Assembly (NCBI GenBank): GCA_001486445.1
Contig: LN908986.1
Location: 46,182 to 110,181 of the forward strand
Source of the DNA: Hugonella massiliensis
GTDB taxonomy: Bacteria > Actinomycetota > Coriobacteriia > Coriobacteriales > Eggerthellaceae
Length of the DNA stretch: 64,000 nt
Direction of reading: 5' to 3'
Shown: piece by piece, positions 35,517-44,260 of the stretch
Layout of the letters: each line of letters opens with the position of its first letter
Position numbering within the stretch: the first letter of the stretch is position 1
The notes under the pieces: generated by a model
What the model was told of the DNA's origin: nothing
What the model saw: only the letters and a program-made list of their open reading frames with translations
The model's database searches: none
Made by a program: the position numbers and the translations under genes

Positions 35517-37427
35517 ATGTCGGAATCGAACGAGCGCTATCTTTCCCTGCTCGCGAAAGGACTCCCTTCGAAAAGCGCCGTTCAGGCTGAACTCGCCCGC
35601 ATCGCCGGCGAGCGAGCCCTGCCCAAGCCCCCGGAAGTCTACGTGTCCGACGTCCACGGCGAATACGGGGCCTTCTCGCACGTGATCCGCAACGGCGCCG
35701 GATCGATCCGCCGCACGATCGACGCCCTCTTCCCCGACATGAAGGACGCCGACCGCGCCGAGCTCGCCACCCTTATCTACTACCCTAGCGAGAAGATCGC
35801 CCTGTGGACCGAACGAGGCGCCAACGTGCAGAAACGCTGCGCGGCCGCAATCGAGCCGCTCGCCCGCGTGCTGGCCTCCTTCGCGAGCACCTACACCCAC
35901 GAGCACGTGCGCAGCATGATCGAAGGCGAGCTCGCCCCCGTGGTCGAAGAGCTCATCTGCATGCCCCATTCCGCCGCCACCGCGGCCATCGTCGCAAGCG
36001 CCGCTTCGACCGGATGCGCCGATGCCCTCGTGCTGGCCTTGGCACGCGCGATCAAACGGCTGGCCGTGGCCCGCATCCACTTGGTGGGCGACATCTACGA
36101 CCGCGGACCCGCGCCCGAGCGCATTCTCGACGCCGTGGGCAGCCTGCCCAACATCGACATCGAATGGGGCAACCACGACGTCGTGTGGATGGGCGCCGCA
36201 CTGGGCAGCGCGGGCTGCATCGCCCATGTGGTGCGCAACTGCGCCCGCTACGGCAACCTGTCGGTGCTCACCGACGCCTACGGCATCAACCTGATCACCC
36301 TGTCGCTGTTCGCGCTCGACGCCTACCGCGACGACCCCTGCGTCGCCTTCGGGCTCAAGGGAGGGCGAGCGGCCTACCCCGAGCTCACCGACGCCGAATA
36401 CGACCTCACCGTTAAGGTGCAGAAGGCCATGGCCATCATCGAGTTCAAGGTCGAAGCCCAGATCATCGCCCGCAACCCGTCCTTCCGCATGGAGGACCGC
36501 AACCTGCTCGGCGCCATCGATTTCGCCCGCGGCACGGTTGAGATCGACGGCACCGTCTACCCCCTGACCGACACGGTTCTGCCCACGGTCGACCCGGCAC
36601 ATCCGCTCGAGCTCACGCCCGCCGAAGCCTCGGTGGTCGAAAGCCTGCAGAAGGCCTTCACCAGCTGCGAGCGCCTGCAAGGCCACATGCGCACCCTGCT
36701 CGACAAGGGCAGCATGTACCGCATCGAGAACAACGTGCTCATGTTCCACGCCTGCGTCCCCCTGAACCCCGACGGATCGCTTTTGGCGGTCAACCTGTTC
36801 GGGGCGTCCTACAAGGGTCGCGCCCTCTTCGACGCGATCGACGGCTACGTGCGCGACGCCTTCGCGGCCACCGACGCCCGCACCCGCCAACGCGGAGCCG
36901 ACCTTCTGTGGTATCTGTGGCTCGGCCAGGGATCCCCCTTGTTCGCCAAGAGCAAGATGGCCACCTTCGAGATCTATTTCGTCGACGACAAGAACGCCAA
37001 GAAGGAAGCGCGCAACGCCTTCTACACCCTTTACGAGGACAAGAACGTGCTCGACGACATCTTCCGCGACTTCGGCATGGACCCACAGAGCGCCCGCATC
37101 GTGTGCGGCCACGTGCCGGTGAAGGTGGCGAGCGGCGAGAACCCGCTCAAGTGCGGCGGCGTGGTGATCGATATCGACGGCGGCATGTCCAAGCCCTACC
37201 AGAGCAAAACGGGCATCGCCGGCTTCGCCCTGGTAAGCGACGGACGCGGCCTGGTGCTCAACGCCCTCGACCCGCTCGAATCGACCGAAGCGGCCGTGCG
37301 CGACAACCTCGACGTGCACCCCACCCCCACCGTGGTGAGCGATGCGCCCGTGCGCGTGGCCGATACCGACGAAGGCACCGCGTTGGCCCAGTGCGCCGAG
37401 AACATCAAGGCCCTGTTGAGCGTGTAG
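35517..37427 (+). CDS. fbp: Fructose-1,6-bisphosphatase class III
   Basis: 636-residue metallophosphatase-type FBPase of the Firmicutes/actinobacterial class III. Calcineurin-like metal motifs are visible: VSDVHGEYGAFSHV, VGDIYDRGPAPERIL and WGNHDVVWMGAALG. The C-terminal third contains CGHVPVKVASGENPLKCGG and VIDIDGGMSKPYQSKTGIAG. It catalyses the committed gluconeogenic step in the cytoplasm. The ATG follows ATCAGGAGGTTTCCCCC, a strong ribosome site. It is transcribed alone; TAGAAT at 35439 may be its -10. The 3' end is followed immediately by repeat copy R2. Confidence 0.96.
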   Translation: MSESNERYLSLLAKGLPSKSAVQAELARIAGERALPKPPEVYVSDVHGEYGAFSHVIRNGAGSIRRTIDALFPDMKDADRAELATLIYYPSEKIALWTERGANVQKRCAAAIEPLARVLASFASTYTHEHVRSMIEGELAPVVEELICMPHSAATAAIVASAASTGCADALVLALARAIKRLAVARIHLVGDIYDRGPAPERILDAVGSLPNIDIEWGNHDVVWMGAALGSAGCIAHVVRNCARYGNLSVLTDAYGINLITLSLFALDAYRDDPCVAFGLKGGRAAYPELTDAEYDLTVKVQKAMAIIEFKVEAQIIARNPSFRMEDRNLLGAIDFARGTVEIDGTVYPLTDTVLPTVDPAHPLELTPAEASVVESLQKAFTSCERLQGHMRTLLDKGSMYRIENNVLMFHACVPLNPDGSLLAVNLFGASYKGRALFDAIDGYVRDAFAATDARTRQRGADLLWYLWLGQGSPLFAKSKMATFEIYFVDDKNAKKEARNAFYTLYEDKNVLDDIFRDFGMDPQSARIVCGHVPVKVASGENPLKCGGVVIDIDGGMSKPYQSKTGIAGFALVSDGRGLVLNALDPLESTEAAVRDNLDVHPTPTVVSDAPVRVADTDEGTALAQCAENIKALLSV

Positions 37428-37447
37428 CCGCCCCCAGCACGCGCAGT

Positions 37448-37766
37448 GCTCATTTCCAATGCGCCGTTCGTTTTGCACAGCTCTTGCGCGCGGAGTGCTC
37501 ATTTCGCTCGACCGTTGCTACTTTACGCTCATCCTGCAGGCTTGTTGCAAGGGATTTCGAGATCGACCCCCGTATTCGGGGTTCTCTGCACATTTTGCAG
37601 GGAAATGTCACGTCAAACGGGAATATCCTGCTCATCTTGCACGGTCGTTGCACGATTCTGCTCAACATGCACAGCCGTGGCAGATTTCGCCTGCTATAAC
37701 CCTGCAAAACGAGTTTCCAGGTGCCTCTTTCCCGTTCGGCCTGCAACACCCCTGCATTCTGTGCAG
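37448..37766. repeat. Array of about 30 nt repeats (copy R2)
   Basis: A diverged copy of the array at 709-1072. Units start with GCTCAT at 37448, 37498, 37528 and 37630 and GCTCAAC at 37660; neighbouring units are 30 nt apart (37498/37528 and 37630/37660). Between units the order of landmarks is as in R1: CCCGTATTCGGGG (R1: CCCGCATGCGGGG), TTTTGCAGGGAAATGTC (R1: AACGCAGGGGGATGTC), GTCAAACGGGAAT (R1: GCCGAACGGGCAAAT), then the tail CGAGTTTCCAG, TTTCCCGTTCGG and CCTGCATTCTGTGCAG. R2 is less GC-rich than R1. No gene is supported. Confidence 0.85.
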
Positions 37767-37810
37767 CTAAGAAGCGAGAGGGCGAGGCGGGGCAGGGGGA
37801 TAAGGGAGCA

Positions 37811-38010
37811 AGAGAAGATAGAGCGCGCCTCCCCTGTGCCACTGAATGGGCACGTTGATGCCCACACCAAGAGAGCGAGAGAAGATGGAGTGCGTCCCCT
37901 GTGCCACACCTGGAGCTTGGCACAGGGGGGGGTGCGACCTCGCTCGCGCATGTGCCGCCCCGGGGCATGGCACGCTTCACGCTCCCGGGGCTTGGCACAG
38001 CCTTACCGCA
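37811..38010. repeat. Direct repeats and CCCCTGTGCCA hairpin
   Basis: AGAGAAGATAGAGCGCG at 37811 recurs as AGAGAAGATGGAGTGCG at 37878 (67-base period), each followed by CCCCTGTGCCA. The second copy forms a hairpin with TGGCACAGGGGG at 37918. Two more TGGCAC motifs follow in CCCCGGGGCATGGCACGC and CCCGGGGCTTGGCACAGC. The whole stretch from the fbp stop to the rsmJ stop holds no gene. Confidence 0.6.
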
Positions 38011-38029
38011 TGGGCGCACCGCCACCCCG

Positions 38030-38800
38030 TTAGCGGGCGAAGACGTAGCAGTCGTAGCGAACGGCCTTGCCCTGCAGGGAATACGACGGCGCCGCCTCCG
38101 CCAGGTGAGGCCCCTTGGGCGGTCGCTTCACAACGATTTTGCGCGGGCCGGCCGCGCGCGCCGCAGCGAAAAGGTCCGCTTCGTCGGCGCAGGGCCGCTC
38201 GAGCCGATGGATGAGCTGGAACTTCTTCTTCACCGCTGCGCTCTTGCGGCGCGCCGGGAACATGGGGTCGAGAAGGACGACGTCGGGCGCCGGCGGGTCC
38301 CACCCCTCGAGCGCCGCGATGCTGTCGCCTTCGATGAAGGCAATGCGCGCCGCGATGGGCGCCAGGCAATCGTCGAGAGCGGCGCGGGCAAGCGCATCGG
38401 ACAAGAGCGCCGCGATAACCGGGTCGCGCTCGAAAAGGGTCACGCGAAAACCGGCGGCCGCGAGAAGGAAGCCGTCCTCGCCCATGCCCGCGGTCGCATC
38501 GACGACGTGCGGGGCGGCTACCCCCTTCACGCGAGACGCCCGCACGAGCAGCTCGCGCGGCAAGTTGGCCTGACGCAGGCGCTTTTCCATCGCGGCGAAA
38601 TCGCCTCGCATGCGCATCCCGTCGCCTGCGAGGAAGAGCCCGTCGGCGTCAAGGGCGAGGGCGAGCTCATCGTCTGCCGGAACGCCCTCCCGCATGGGAA
38701 CGCCCAGCGAGGCCGCTAGACGCTCCGCGTGCGCACCGTCGCCACCCGGCGCGCACCGCACGCACGCCACCTGGCCGCTCGCAGCTCCCGTATTGCCCAT
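38030..38800 (-). CDS. rsmJ: 16S rRNA (guanine1516-N2)-methyltransferase RsmJ-like
   Basis: 256 residues, a class I SAM-dependent methyltransferase. The SAM motif is VVDATAGMGEDGFLLAAAGF, with acidic FERDPVIAALL after it and the catalytic motif LLDPMFPARRKSAAVKKKFQ, which is specific for RsmJ (YhiQ). The C-terminal PRKIVVKRPPKGPHLAEAAP is also conserved. It modifies the small-subunit rRNA. The ATG at 38798-38800 follows AAAGGGCGGCG. It lies downstream of the flx-hdr operon but is separated by a strong hairpin, so it is probably expressed independently. Confidence 0.88.
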   Translation of the reverse strand: MGNTGAASGQVACVRCAPGGDGAHAERLAASLGVPMREGVPADDELALALDADGLFLAGDGMRMRGDFAAMEKRLRQANLPRELLVRASRVKGVAAPHVVDATAGMGEDGFLLAAAGFRVTLFERDPVIAALLSDALARAALDDCLAPIAARIAFIEGDSIAALEGWDPPAPDVVLLDPMFPARRKSAAVKKKFQLIHRLERPCADEADLFAAARAAGPRKIVVKRPPKGPHLAEAAPSYSLQGKAVRYDCYVFAR

Positions 38801-38906
38801 CGCCGCCCTTTCCTCGCGTACTGGTCTTCCCCACCATACAGGAAGACCGTCGCCCGCGCATGCAGGGGCCGAGAATGCCCGACCCGCAGCCGTCGCCCGC
38901 GCACGA

Positions 38907-38937
38907 GAGGGGCCGGCGCTGCACACGCCGGCCCCTC
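38907..38937. terminator. Perfect 12-bp hairpin at the end of the hdr-flx operon
   Basis: GAGGGGCCGGCG pairs with CGCCGGCCCCTC around a seven-base loop. It lies about 60 bases past the flxA stop, in front of rsmJ. No T-run follows on the minus strand. Confidence 0.55.
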
Positions 38938-38999
38938 GTCATCCATTGCGTCGCGCCCGTAGGCACCCGCGCCTTTGCGTCGATCGCAGCGCGCCCCCG

Positions 39000-39878
39000 C
39001 TAGTCGCGCGGCATGCGGGCGAGCTCGGCTTCGGTGAACACCGGCCCTTCAAGGCAGATGAACACGCCGCCCACGTTGCAGCGGCCGCACTTGCCCACGC
39101 CGCACTTCATGCGCGCCTCGAGCGTCGTCACGATGTCTTCGGGCGCGAAGCCCAGCTTCAGCAGGCTCTCGCGGCAGGTGCGGAAGAGGCTCGGCCCGCC
39201 GCAGAGCACCGCGCAGGCGTTTTCGGTCGACAGCCCCTCTTCGGCGAAGACCTTTTCCAGGTAGGGGGCCGTGTACGACACCGCCCCGTCCCAACCGTCG
39301 CCCTCCTTGGCGTGGTAGACGCTCACGTGCACATGGGTGTCGGGCTCGTTGGGCCACACGTTGAACAGGTCGTCCTTGCACACCAAGTCGTCGTAGGTGC
39401 TCGCCGAGTACACGAAGTCGATGCGACCGTAGTCTTCGCGATGCTCTAGGCAATGGCGCAGGAAGGCCCGCACCGGGGGCATGCCGATGCCGCCGCCGAT
39501 GAAGAGCATGTCGCGCCCCTTGGCGGACTCGTAGGGGAACCAGTTGCCGTAGGGGCCGCGCAGACCCACCTCGTCGCCCACCGACAGCTCGTGCAGGTGG
39601 TTGGTGGTGAACCCCACGTTCTTCACGATGAACTCGCAGTAGTCCTCCCCCACGCCGGCCACGGCGAACATGCACTCGCCGTAGGGAGGGTCGCTGAACA
39701 TGCCCAGCTGGCCCGGCTCGCAGGCGAAGGGCCGCTTGCCGTCGAGGGTCTGCAAGCGGAAGGACTTCACGTCGTGGGTCTGCTCCTGGATGTCGATGAC
39801 CCGGCACACCTGGGGCACGTAGGGCTCGCCGTTGTTGCGCGCGCAGCCATGCTGCACTTCGATGGGCGTCTTAGGCAT
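39000..39878 (-). CDS. flxA: FlxA: FAD/NAD(P)-binding oxidoreductase subunit
   Basis: 292 residues of the ferredoxin-NADP reductase-like family (HydG/AsrB type). The FAD-binding region contains PFACEPGQLGMFS, and the NAD-binding region contains DMLFIGGGIGMPPVRAFLR. The C-terminal cysteine cluster CGVGKCGRCNVGGVFIC binds a [2Fe-2S] centre. It is the last gene of the hdrCBA-flxDCBA operon and should be the NAD(H) entry point, as in the FlxABCD-HdrABC complex studied in Desulfovibrio vulgaris. It overlaps flxB by eight bases. Confidence 0.88.
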   Translation of the reverse strand: MPKTPIEVQHGCARNNGEPYVPQVCRVIDIQEQTHDVKSFRLQTLDGKRPFACEPGQLGMFSDPPYGECMFAVAGVGEDYCEFIVKNVGFTTNHLHELSVGDEVGLRGPYGNWFPYESAKGRDMLFIGGGIGMPPVRAFLRHCLEHREDYGRIDFVYSASTYDDLVCKDDLFNVWPNEPDTHVHVSVYHAKEGDGWDGAVSYTAPYLEKVFAEEGLSTENACAVLCGGPSLFRTCRESLLKLGFAPEDIVTTLEARMKCGVGKCGRCNVGGVFICLEGPVFTEAELARMPRD

Positions 39879-40893
39879 GCGCCATCGCCTCCTTTTCCTG
39901 CGCCGGCTCGCTGGCCGCGATGCGGTCGATGATCAGCGAGATGTCCACCGCCGCCGGACAGTCGCGCATGCAGCGGCCGCAGCCCACGCACAGGTTCATG
40001 TCGTAGCGGTCGTTGAAGTAGGAAAGCTTATGCATGAAGCGCTGGCGCACGCGGCTCTCCTTCGAAGCGCGCGGGTTGTGGCCGCCGGCCATGGCCGTGT
40101 AGTCGGTGAACATGCACGAATCCCAGCAGCGGAAGCGCTTGCCCTCGTCTTCGCGCACGTCCTGGTCGATGTTGAAGCAGTAGCAGGTGGGGCACACGAA
40201 GGTGCAGGTGCCGCAGGTGAGGCACTGGTCGCCGATGTCGCTCCAGATGGGGTCGTCGAACATGCCCTTGAGCTTTTCGGGCACCGTTGCCATGTCCACC
40301 TTGAGCGCACATGTCGCCTTGACGGGCTCAGCGTCGCCCTCTTCAAGATACGGCGCCCACGCCGCCACGGCTGCGGTACCCTTTTCGGTCTGGGGGGTCA
40401 CGACCCAGGCGTCGCCCGCGTCCTCGAGCAGAACGTCGGCAGCGGGCGCCTCATGCGGGCTCGTCGCAATCGAATCGCAGAAGCATTCGCGCCCCGGATG
40501 CGCGCAGGTCGCCACGACGAAGGTCGCCGCCTCGCGCTTGGCCTGGTAGAACTCGTCGACGTAGCCCTTGGTGAGGAAGACTGCATCCAGGCGGTCGACC
40601 GAGGCCATATCGCAGGGACGCAGCCCGAACACGCAAAAGGGGTCGCTTTCCGAAAACGCGCTGTCGATGGACAGGTCGGCCCCGTCGCGCGACCATCTAT
40701 AGAGGGTCTCGGTCGCCGGGAAGAGCAGGTCCTTGGGCGGCAGCTTGGTGTTGATCAGGTCGAAGCGCGGCGCAACGCCCTCCTCGTAGGCCACGAAACG
40801 CGAGGTCCCGCGGTCGTCGGCGGGCACGAATACGCGCTCGTTGGCGGCGATCGCATCGAGCAGCGCGCCCACGTTGGCTTTCTTCAAAAGCAT
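39871..40893 (-). CDS. flxB: FlxB: 4Fe-4S dicluster electron-transfer subunit
   Basis: 340 residues, related to the beta subunit of sulfhydrogenase and anaerobic sulfite reductase A. The N-terminal domain (about 1-215) contains GLRPCDMASVDRLDAVF and CAHPGRECFCDS. Two ferredoxin motifs follow: CLTCGTCTFVCPTCYC and CVGCGRCMRDCPAAVD. It relays electrons between FlxA and FlxC/HdrA (inferred from complex architecture). The ATG at 40891-40893 lies 12 bases after flxC with GGAGGCCCTGCC upstream. The gene partners overlap or nearly touch, consistent with a stoichiometric complex. Confidence 0.88.
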   Translation of the reverse strand: MLLKKANVGALLDAIAANERVFVPADDRGTSRFVAYEEGVAPRFDLINTKLPPKDLLFPATETLYRWSRDGADLSIDSAFSESDPFCVFGLRPCDMASVDRLDAVFLTKGYVDEFYQAKREAATFVVATCAHPGRECFCDSIATSPHEAPAADVLLEDAGDAWVVTPQTEKGTAAVAAWAPYLEEGDAEPVKATCALKVDMATVPEKLKGMFDDPIWSDIGDQCLTCGTCTFVCPTCYCFNIDQDVREDEGKRFRCWDSCMFTDYTAMAGGHNPRASKESRVRQRFMHKLSYFNDRYDMNLCVGCGRCMRDCPAAVDISLIIDRIAASEPAQEKEAMAHA

Positions 40894-40905
40894 GGCAGGG
40901 CCTCC

Positions 40906-41760
40906 TTACATGAATTCTTCGATATCGTCGGTCTTGTAGGTGCGCAGGGGGTCGGGGCCGCTATCGGTAATCCCGCCGCCTTCGTAGGGGCCGAAGAGCT
41001 TGTCGATGTCGCGCACCTGCTGGTGCATGATCACCATAAGCGGCAGCCCCATGGGGCAGGCGCGCTCGCATTCGCCGCATTCGATGCAGCGGTCGCCGGT
41101 GTGGAAGGCGCGGATCATGCCGTAGTAGCGGGCCTCGTTGACGTTGAAGGCCTTGCCCTGCCAGCCTACCTTGTCCTGTTCCACGAAGCACTCGCGACAG
41201 GTGCAGCAGGGGCAGGCGTTGCGACAGGCGTAGCAGCGGATGCATTTGCCGTACATCTCGTCGAAGAAGGCCCGGCGCTCCTCGCGGCTCATGGCCTCGA
41301 CGCGGTCGACTTCGGCGAAGCGGTAGGGCTTGGGTTCGGGCACGGGGTCGCCCACGAGCTCATCGTGCACGACCGGGTTGCGCACCTGGCATTCGGCGCA
41401 CCGCTTGAGCGTCTCGCCGGTGGCCGGATCGACCATGCCCGGGCAGGGCACGCCGATCACGTACACCTGGTCGCGCGCGAGCTGGTGGTCGGCGATGAAG
41501 CGATTCACCGCACGCGACTCGCAGCCGCGGGCCACGAGCGCCACCTTGCCCTCGCCCGTATGCTCGAGCAGGCGCTTGGCGGTCATCTGCACGCACGAGG
41601 AATCGAACACGAGCTTTTCCGCATCTTCGGCACGCTTAATCACCAGGGGGAAGCGGACCTCGTCGAAACGGCCGGCTCCCCAACCGATCACGGCGCTCAC
41701 CGTGCCTGCGGAAAGCAGGGCGGCGGCGCGTTCGCGTATGACGGCTTGCACATCGGCCAT
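40906..41760 (-). CDS. flxC: FlxC: 4Fe-4S iron-sulfur subunit
   Basis: 284 residues. The N-terminal region resembles coenzyme F420 hydrogenase beta-type proteins (VIGWGAGRFDEVRFPLVIK, LVARGCESRAVNRFI, VYVIGVPCPGMVD). Two cysteine clusters are present, CIRCYACRNACPCCTCREC and CIECGECERACPMGLP. It joins MvhD-like FlxD to FlxB in the proposed electron path. The ATG at 41758-41760 directly abuts the flxD stop, with AAGGAGGCGATC upstream inside flxD. Cysteine density is unusually high for its length (more than ten in about 100 residues). Confidence 0.86.
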   Translation of the reverse strand: MADVQAVIRERAAALLSAGTVSAVIGWGAGRFDEVRFPLVIKRAEDAEKLVFDSSCVQMTAKRLLEHTGEGKVALVARGCESRAVNRFIADHQLARDQVYVIGVPCPGMVDPATGETLKRCAECQVRNPVVHDELVGDPVPEPKPYRFAEVDRVEAMSREERRAFFDEMYGKCIRCYACRNACPCCTCRECFVEQDKVGWQGKAFNVNEARYYGMIRAFHTGDRCIECGECERACPMGLPLMVIMHQQVRDIDKLFGPYEGGGITDSGPDPLRTYKTDDIEEFM

Positions 41761-42282
41761 TTAGATCGCCTCCTTAGCGGCTGCGGAAAGCTCCGCGTCG
41801 GCTTCGGGGGACGCCACGGTCCCCGCCACCTTCTCGATCGCCGCGCGGCTCGGCGCGTCGTTTTCCATAGGGCCGAGCGCGCGAATCTGTTCGGAGACCT
41901 CCACCACGGTGTCGCGGAACTTGCCCGCTTCCGAACCCGAGATCCAGCGGATCTGGAACCGCTCGGGAGACAGCCCCGCGAATTCCACCATGCGCTTGAA
42001 GATCATCATGCGGCGCTTGGCGTAGTAGTTGCCCGTGGAGTAGTGGCAGTCGCCCGGGTGGCAGCCGCACACGAGCACGCCGTCGCAGCCGCTCTGCAGG
42101 GCCTTCAGCACGTACTGGGGGTTCACGCGGCCCGAGCAGGGCACGCGTAGGACCTTGACGTCGGCCGGATAGTTCATGCGGTTCAAGCCCGCCAGATCGG
42201 CGCCGGCGTAGGTGCACCAATTGCAGCAGAACGCCAGAATCTTGGGAGTGAACCCGTTCGTTTGCTCCTTATCGCATGGCAT
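41761..42282 (-). CDS. flxD: FlxD: MvhD-type [2Fe-2S] hydrogenase-linker subunit
   Basis: 173 residues of the MvhD/HdrA-associated delta-subunit family. Conserved cysteines are in FCCNWCTYAGADLAG, VPCSGRVNPQYVLKAL and VCGCHPGDCHYSTGN. In methanogens MvhD passes electrons from hydrogenase to HdrA; here it connects the NADH-linked FlxABC proteins to HdrA. The ATG at 42280-42282 overlaps the hdrA 3' end by 14 bases, with GAGAGGTGG upstream; the in-frame start further upstream lacks one. The C-terminal 50 residues are Ala/Glu-rich and poorly conserved. Confidence 0.88.
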   Translation of the reverse strand: MPCDKEQTNGFTPKILAFCCNWCTYAGADLAGLNRMNYPADVKVLRVPCSGRVNPQYVLKALQSGCDGVLVCGCHPGDCHYSTGNYYAKRRMMIFKRMVEFAGLSPERFQIRWISGSEAGKFRDTVVEVSEQIRALGPMENDAPSRAAIEKVAGTVASPEADAELSAAAKEAI

Positions 42283-44260
42283 AAGCTTCCACCTCTCGCA
42301 TGATTCCCTCGTCGTTGAAGCCAAGCAGGTCACTGGCGCCGGGACGGCAGGCCACCGTGCAGGCGCCGCAGCCTTGGCAGAGGCCTTCGTTGACCTGCGC
42401 CACCGTGCGCGTGACCTTCCGCGAGTTCTCGCGCAGGGTCTTTTCTACGAGCGTGACGGCCGAATAGGGGCAGATGTCGACGCAGGCGCCGCAGCCCGAG
42501 CACTTGGCATCGTCGACATGGGCGACCATGGGGTTCGATTCGATCGACTGCTTGCACAGAAGGCCGATGACCTTGGCCGCCGCGGCGCCCGCCTGGGCCA
42601 CCGTGTCGGGGATGTCCTTGGGACCCTGGGCGGTGCCCGCCAGGTAGAGGCCGCCCGTGTTGGTTTCCACCGGGCGCAGCTTGGGATGGGCTTCGGAGAA
42701 GAAGCCTTCGGGACCCAGCTGAGTGTTCACCGCCTGCGCCAGCTTTTTTTCGCCTTCGGGCGGCACCATCGCGGTTTCGAGCACCACCAGGTCGGCATCG
42801 ACTTCGACCACGTTGCCCGAAAGCGTGTCCTCGCCCAGGCAGACGAGCTTGCCGTCGGACCGGCGCGTGATTTTGGAAATGCGGCCGCGAATGTAGTGGG
42901 CTCCTTCGTGCAGGGTGTTCATGTAGAACTCGTCGTAGTTCTTGCCGGGCGTGCGCACGTCCATGTAGAAGACGAAGCACTTCCCGCCGGGGATCTTGTC
43001 CATGAACTGATGGGCATGTTTGGCGCCATACATGCAGCAGGCGCGCGAGCAGTAGGGCACGCCCTTGTGCGGGTCGCGGCTGCCCACGCACTTCACGATG
43101 ACCATGGTCTTGGGCTCGGTGCCGTCGGAGGGGCGCAGGATATGGCCTTCGGTGGGACCCGAAGCGTTCACCAGGCGCTCGAACTGCAGACCGCTGATCA
43201 CGTCGGCGTAGCGCCCGCCGCCGTATTCGCCGTAGAGCTTGGTCCAGTCGATCAGATCGTAACCGGTGGCCAGCACGATCGCGCCGTAGCGCTCGGTGGT
43301 GACGCGGTCGACGTCCTGGTAGTTAATCGCCCCCGTGGGGCACACCTTGGCGCACACGCCGCATTTGCCTTCGGTGAGCATACGGCAGTGGGCGGCGTCG
43401 ATCGTGGGCTTGTTGGGCACCGCCTGCGGAAAGGGCTTGTAGATCGCCGTGCGCATGCTCATCCCCTGGTTGAATTCCGAGGGGATCTTCTTCTGCGGGC
43501 ACTTGGTCTCGCACATGCCGCAGCCCGTGCAGGCGTCGTAGTCGATGTACTTGGCCTTTTCGCGGATGGTCACGTCGAAGTTGCCGATGTAGCCCTCTAC
43601 CTTCTCGACTTCGGAAAGAGTCTTGATCTCGATGAGGGGGTGCGCCTCGCATTCGCTCATCTTGGGCGTGGAAATGCAGGCCGAGCAGTCGAGCGTGGGG
43701 AAGGTTTTGTCGAGCATGGGCATCTTGCCGCCGATTGTGGTCTTGCGTTCCACGATGGTGACGGGAAAGCCCGCGTCGGCGATGTCGAGCGCCGCCTGGA
43801 TGCCCGCGATGCCGCCGCCGATGATGAGGGCGCGTTTGGTCACGGGAATCTCGTGCGTGAACAGCTGGGTGTCGCAGTCGGCCTTGGCCACGGCCATGGC
43901 CACGAGGCTTATGGCCTTGGGCGTGCCGATCTGCTTGTCCTTGTGCACCCAGGAGCACTGCTCGCGAATGTTGGCCACTTCGAGCAGGTAGGGGTTGAGG
44001 TCGGTCTTTTCGGCCAGAACCTTGCGGAAAAGGCGCTCGTGCATGCGCGGCGAGCAGGAGGCGATCACCACGCGGTCGAGGTTATGTTCCTTGACCAGGT
44101 CGACGATGTAGTCCTGCCCCTGGGCCGAGCACATGTACTTGTTGGTGCCCGCGTAGACGACGTTGGGCATCTGGCGGGCGGCTTCGGCAACCGCTTCCAC
44201 GTCGACCGTGCCGGCGATGTTGGTGCCGCAATGGCAGACGAAGACACCGATCCTACTCAT
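42269..44260 (-). CDS. hdrA: HdrA: electron-bifurcating heterodisulfide reductase flavoprotein
   Basis: 663 residues, the FAD subunit of soluble heterodisulfide reductase. The N-terminus (RIGVFVCHCGTNIAG) and NREQCSWVH-like region come first. The FAD-binding Rossmann motif is ALIIGGGIAGIQAALDIADA, preceding the HdrA-specific DCSACISTPKM. Inserted clusters are CTGCGMCETKCP and CGVCAKVCPTGAI; C-terminal ferredoxin clusters are CSGCGACVDICP and CQGCGACTVACRPG. HdrA carries the bifurcating flavin that splits NADH-derived electrons between ferredoxin and HdrBC in homologous complexes. The ATG at 44258-44260 overlaps hdrB by eight bases. Confidence 0.93.
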   Translation of the reverse strand: MSRIGVFVCHCGTNIAGTVDVEAVAEAARQMPNVVYAGTNKYMCSAQGQDYIVDLVKEHNLDRVVIASCSPRMHERLFRKVLAEKTDLNPYLLEVANIREQCSWVHKDKQIGTPKAISLVAMAVAKADCDTQLFTHEIPVTKRALIIGGGIAGIQAALDIADAGFPVTIVERKTTIGGKMPMLDKTFPTLDCSACISTPKMSECEAHPLIEIKTLSEVEKVEGYIGNFDVTIREKAKYIDYDACTGCGMCETKCPQKKIPSEFNQGMSMRTAIYKPFPQAVPNKPTIDAAHCRMLTEGKCGVCAKVCPTGAINYQDVDRVTTERYGAIVLATGYDLIDWTKLYGEYGGGRYADVISGLQFERLVNASGPTEGHILRPSDGTEPKTMVIVKCVGSRDPHKGVPYCSRACCMYGAKHAHQFMDKIPGGKCFVFYMDVRTPGKNYDEFYMNTLHEGAHYIRGRISKITRRSDGKLVCLGEDTLSGNVVEVDADLVVLETAMVPPEGEKKLAQAVNTQLGPEGFFSEAHPKLRPVETNTGGLYLAGTAQGPKDIPDTVAQAGAAAAKVIGLLCKQSIESNPMVAHVDDAKCSGCGACVDICPYSAVTLVEKTLRENSRKVTRTVAQVNEGLCQGCGACTVACRPGASDLLGFNDEGIMREVEAYAMR

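Noticed and set aside
37450-38025. Minus-strand frame of 191 codons across repeat R2
   Set aside because: Its peptide resembles the one opposite R1, but that follows from DNA repeat homology. It has no ribosome site, and codon usage is unlike the neighbouring genes.
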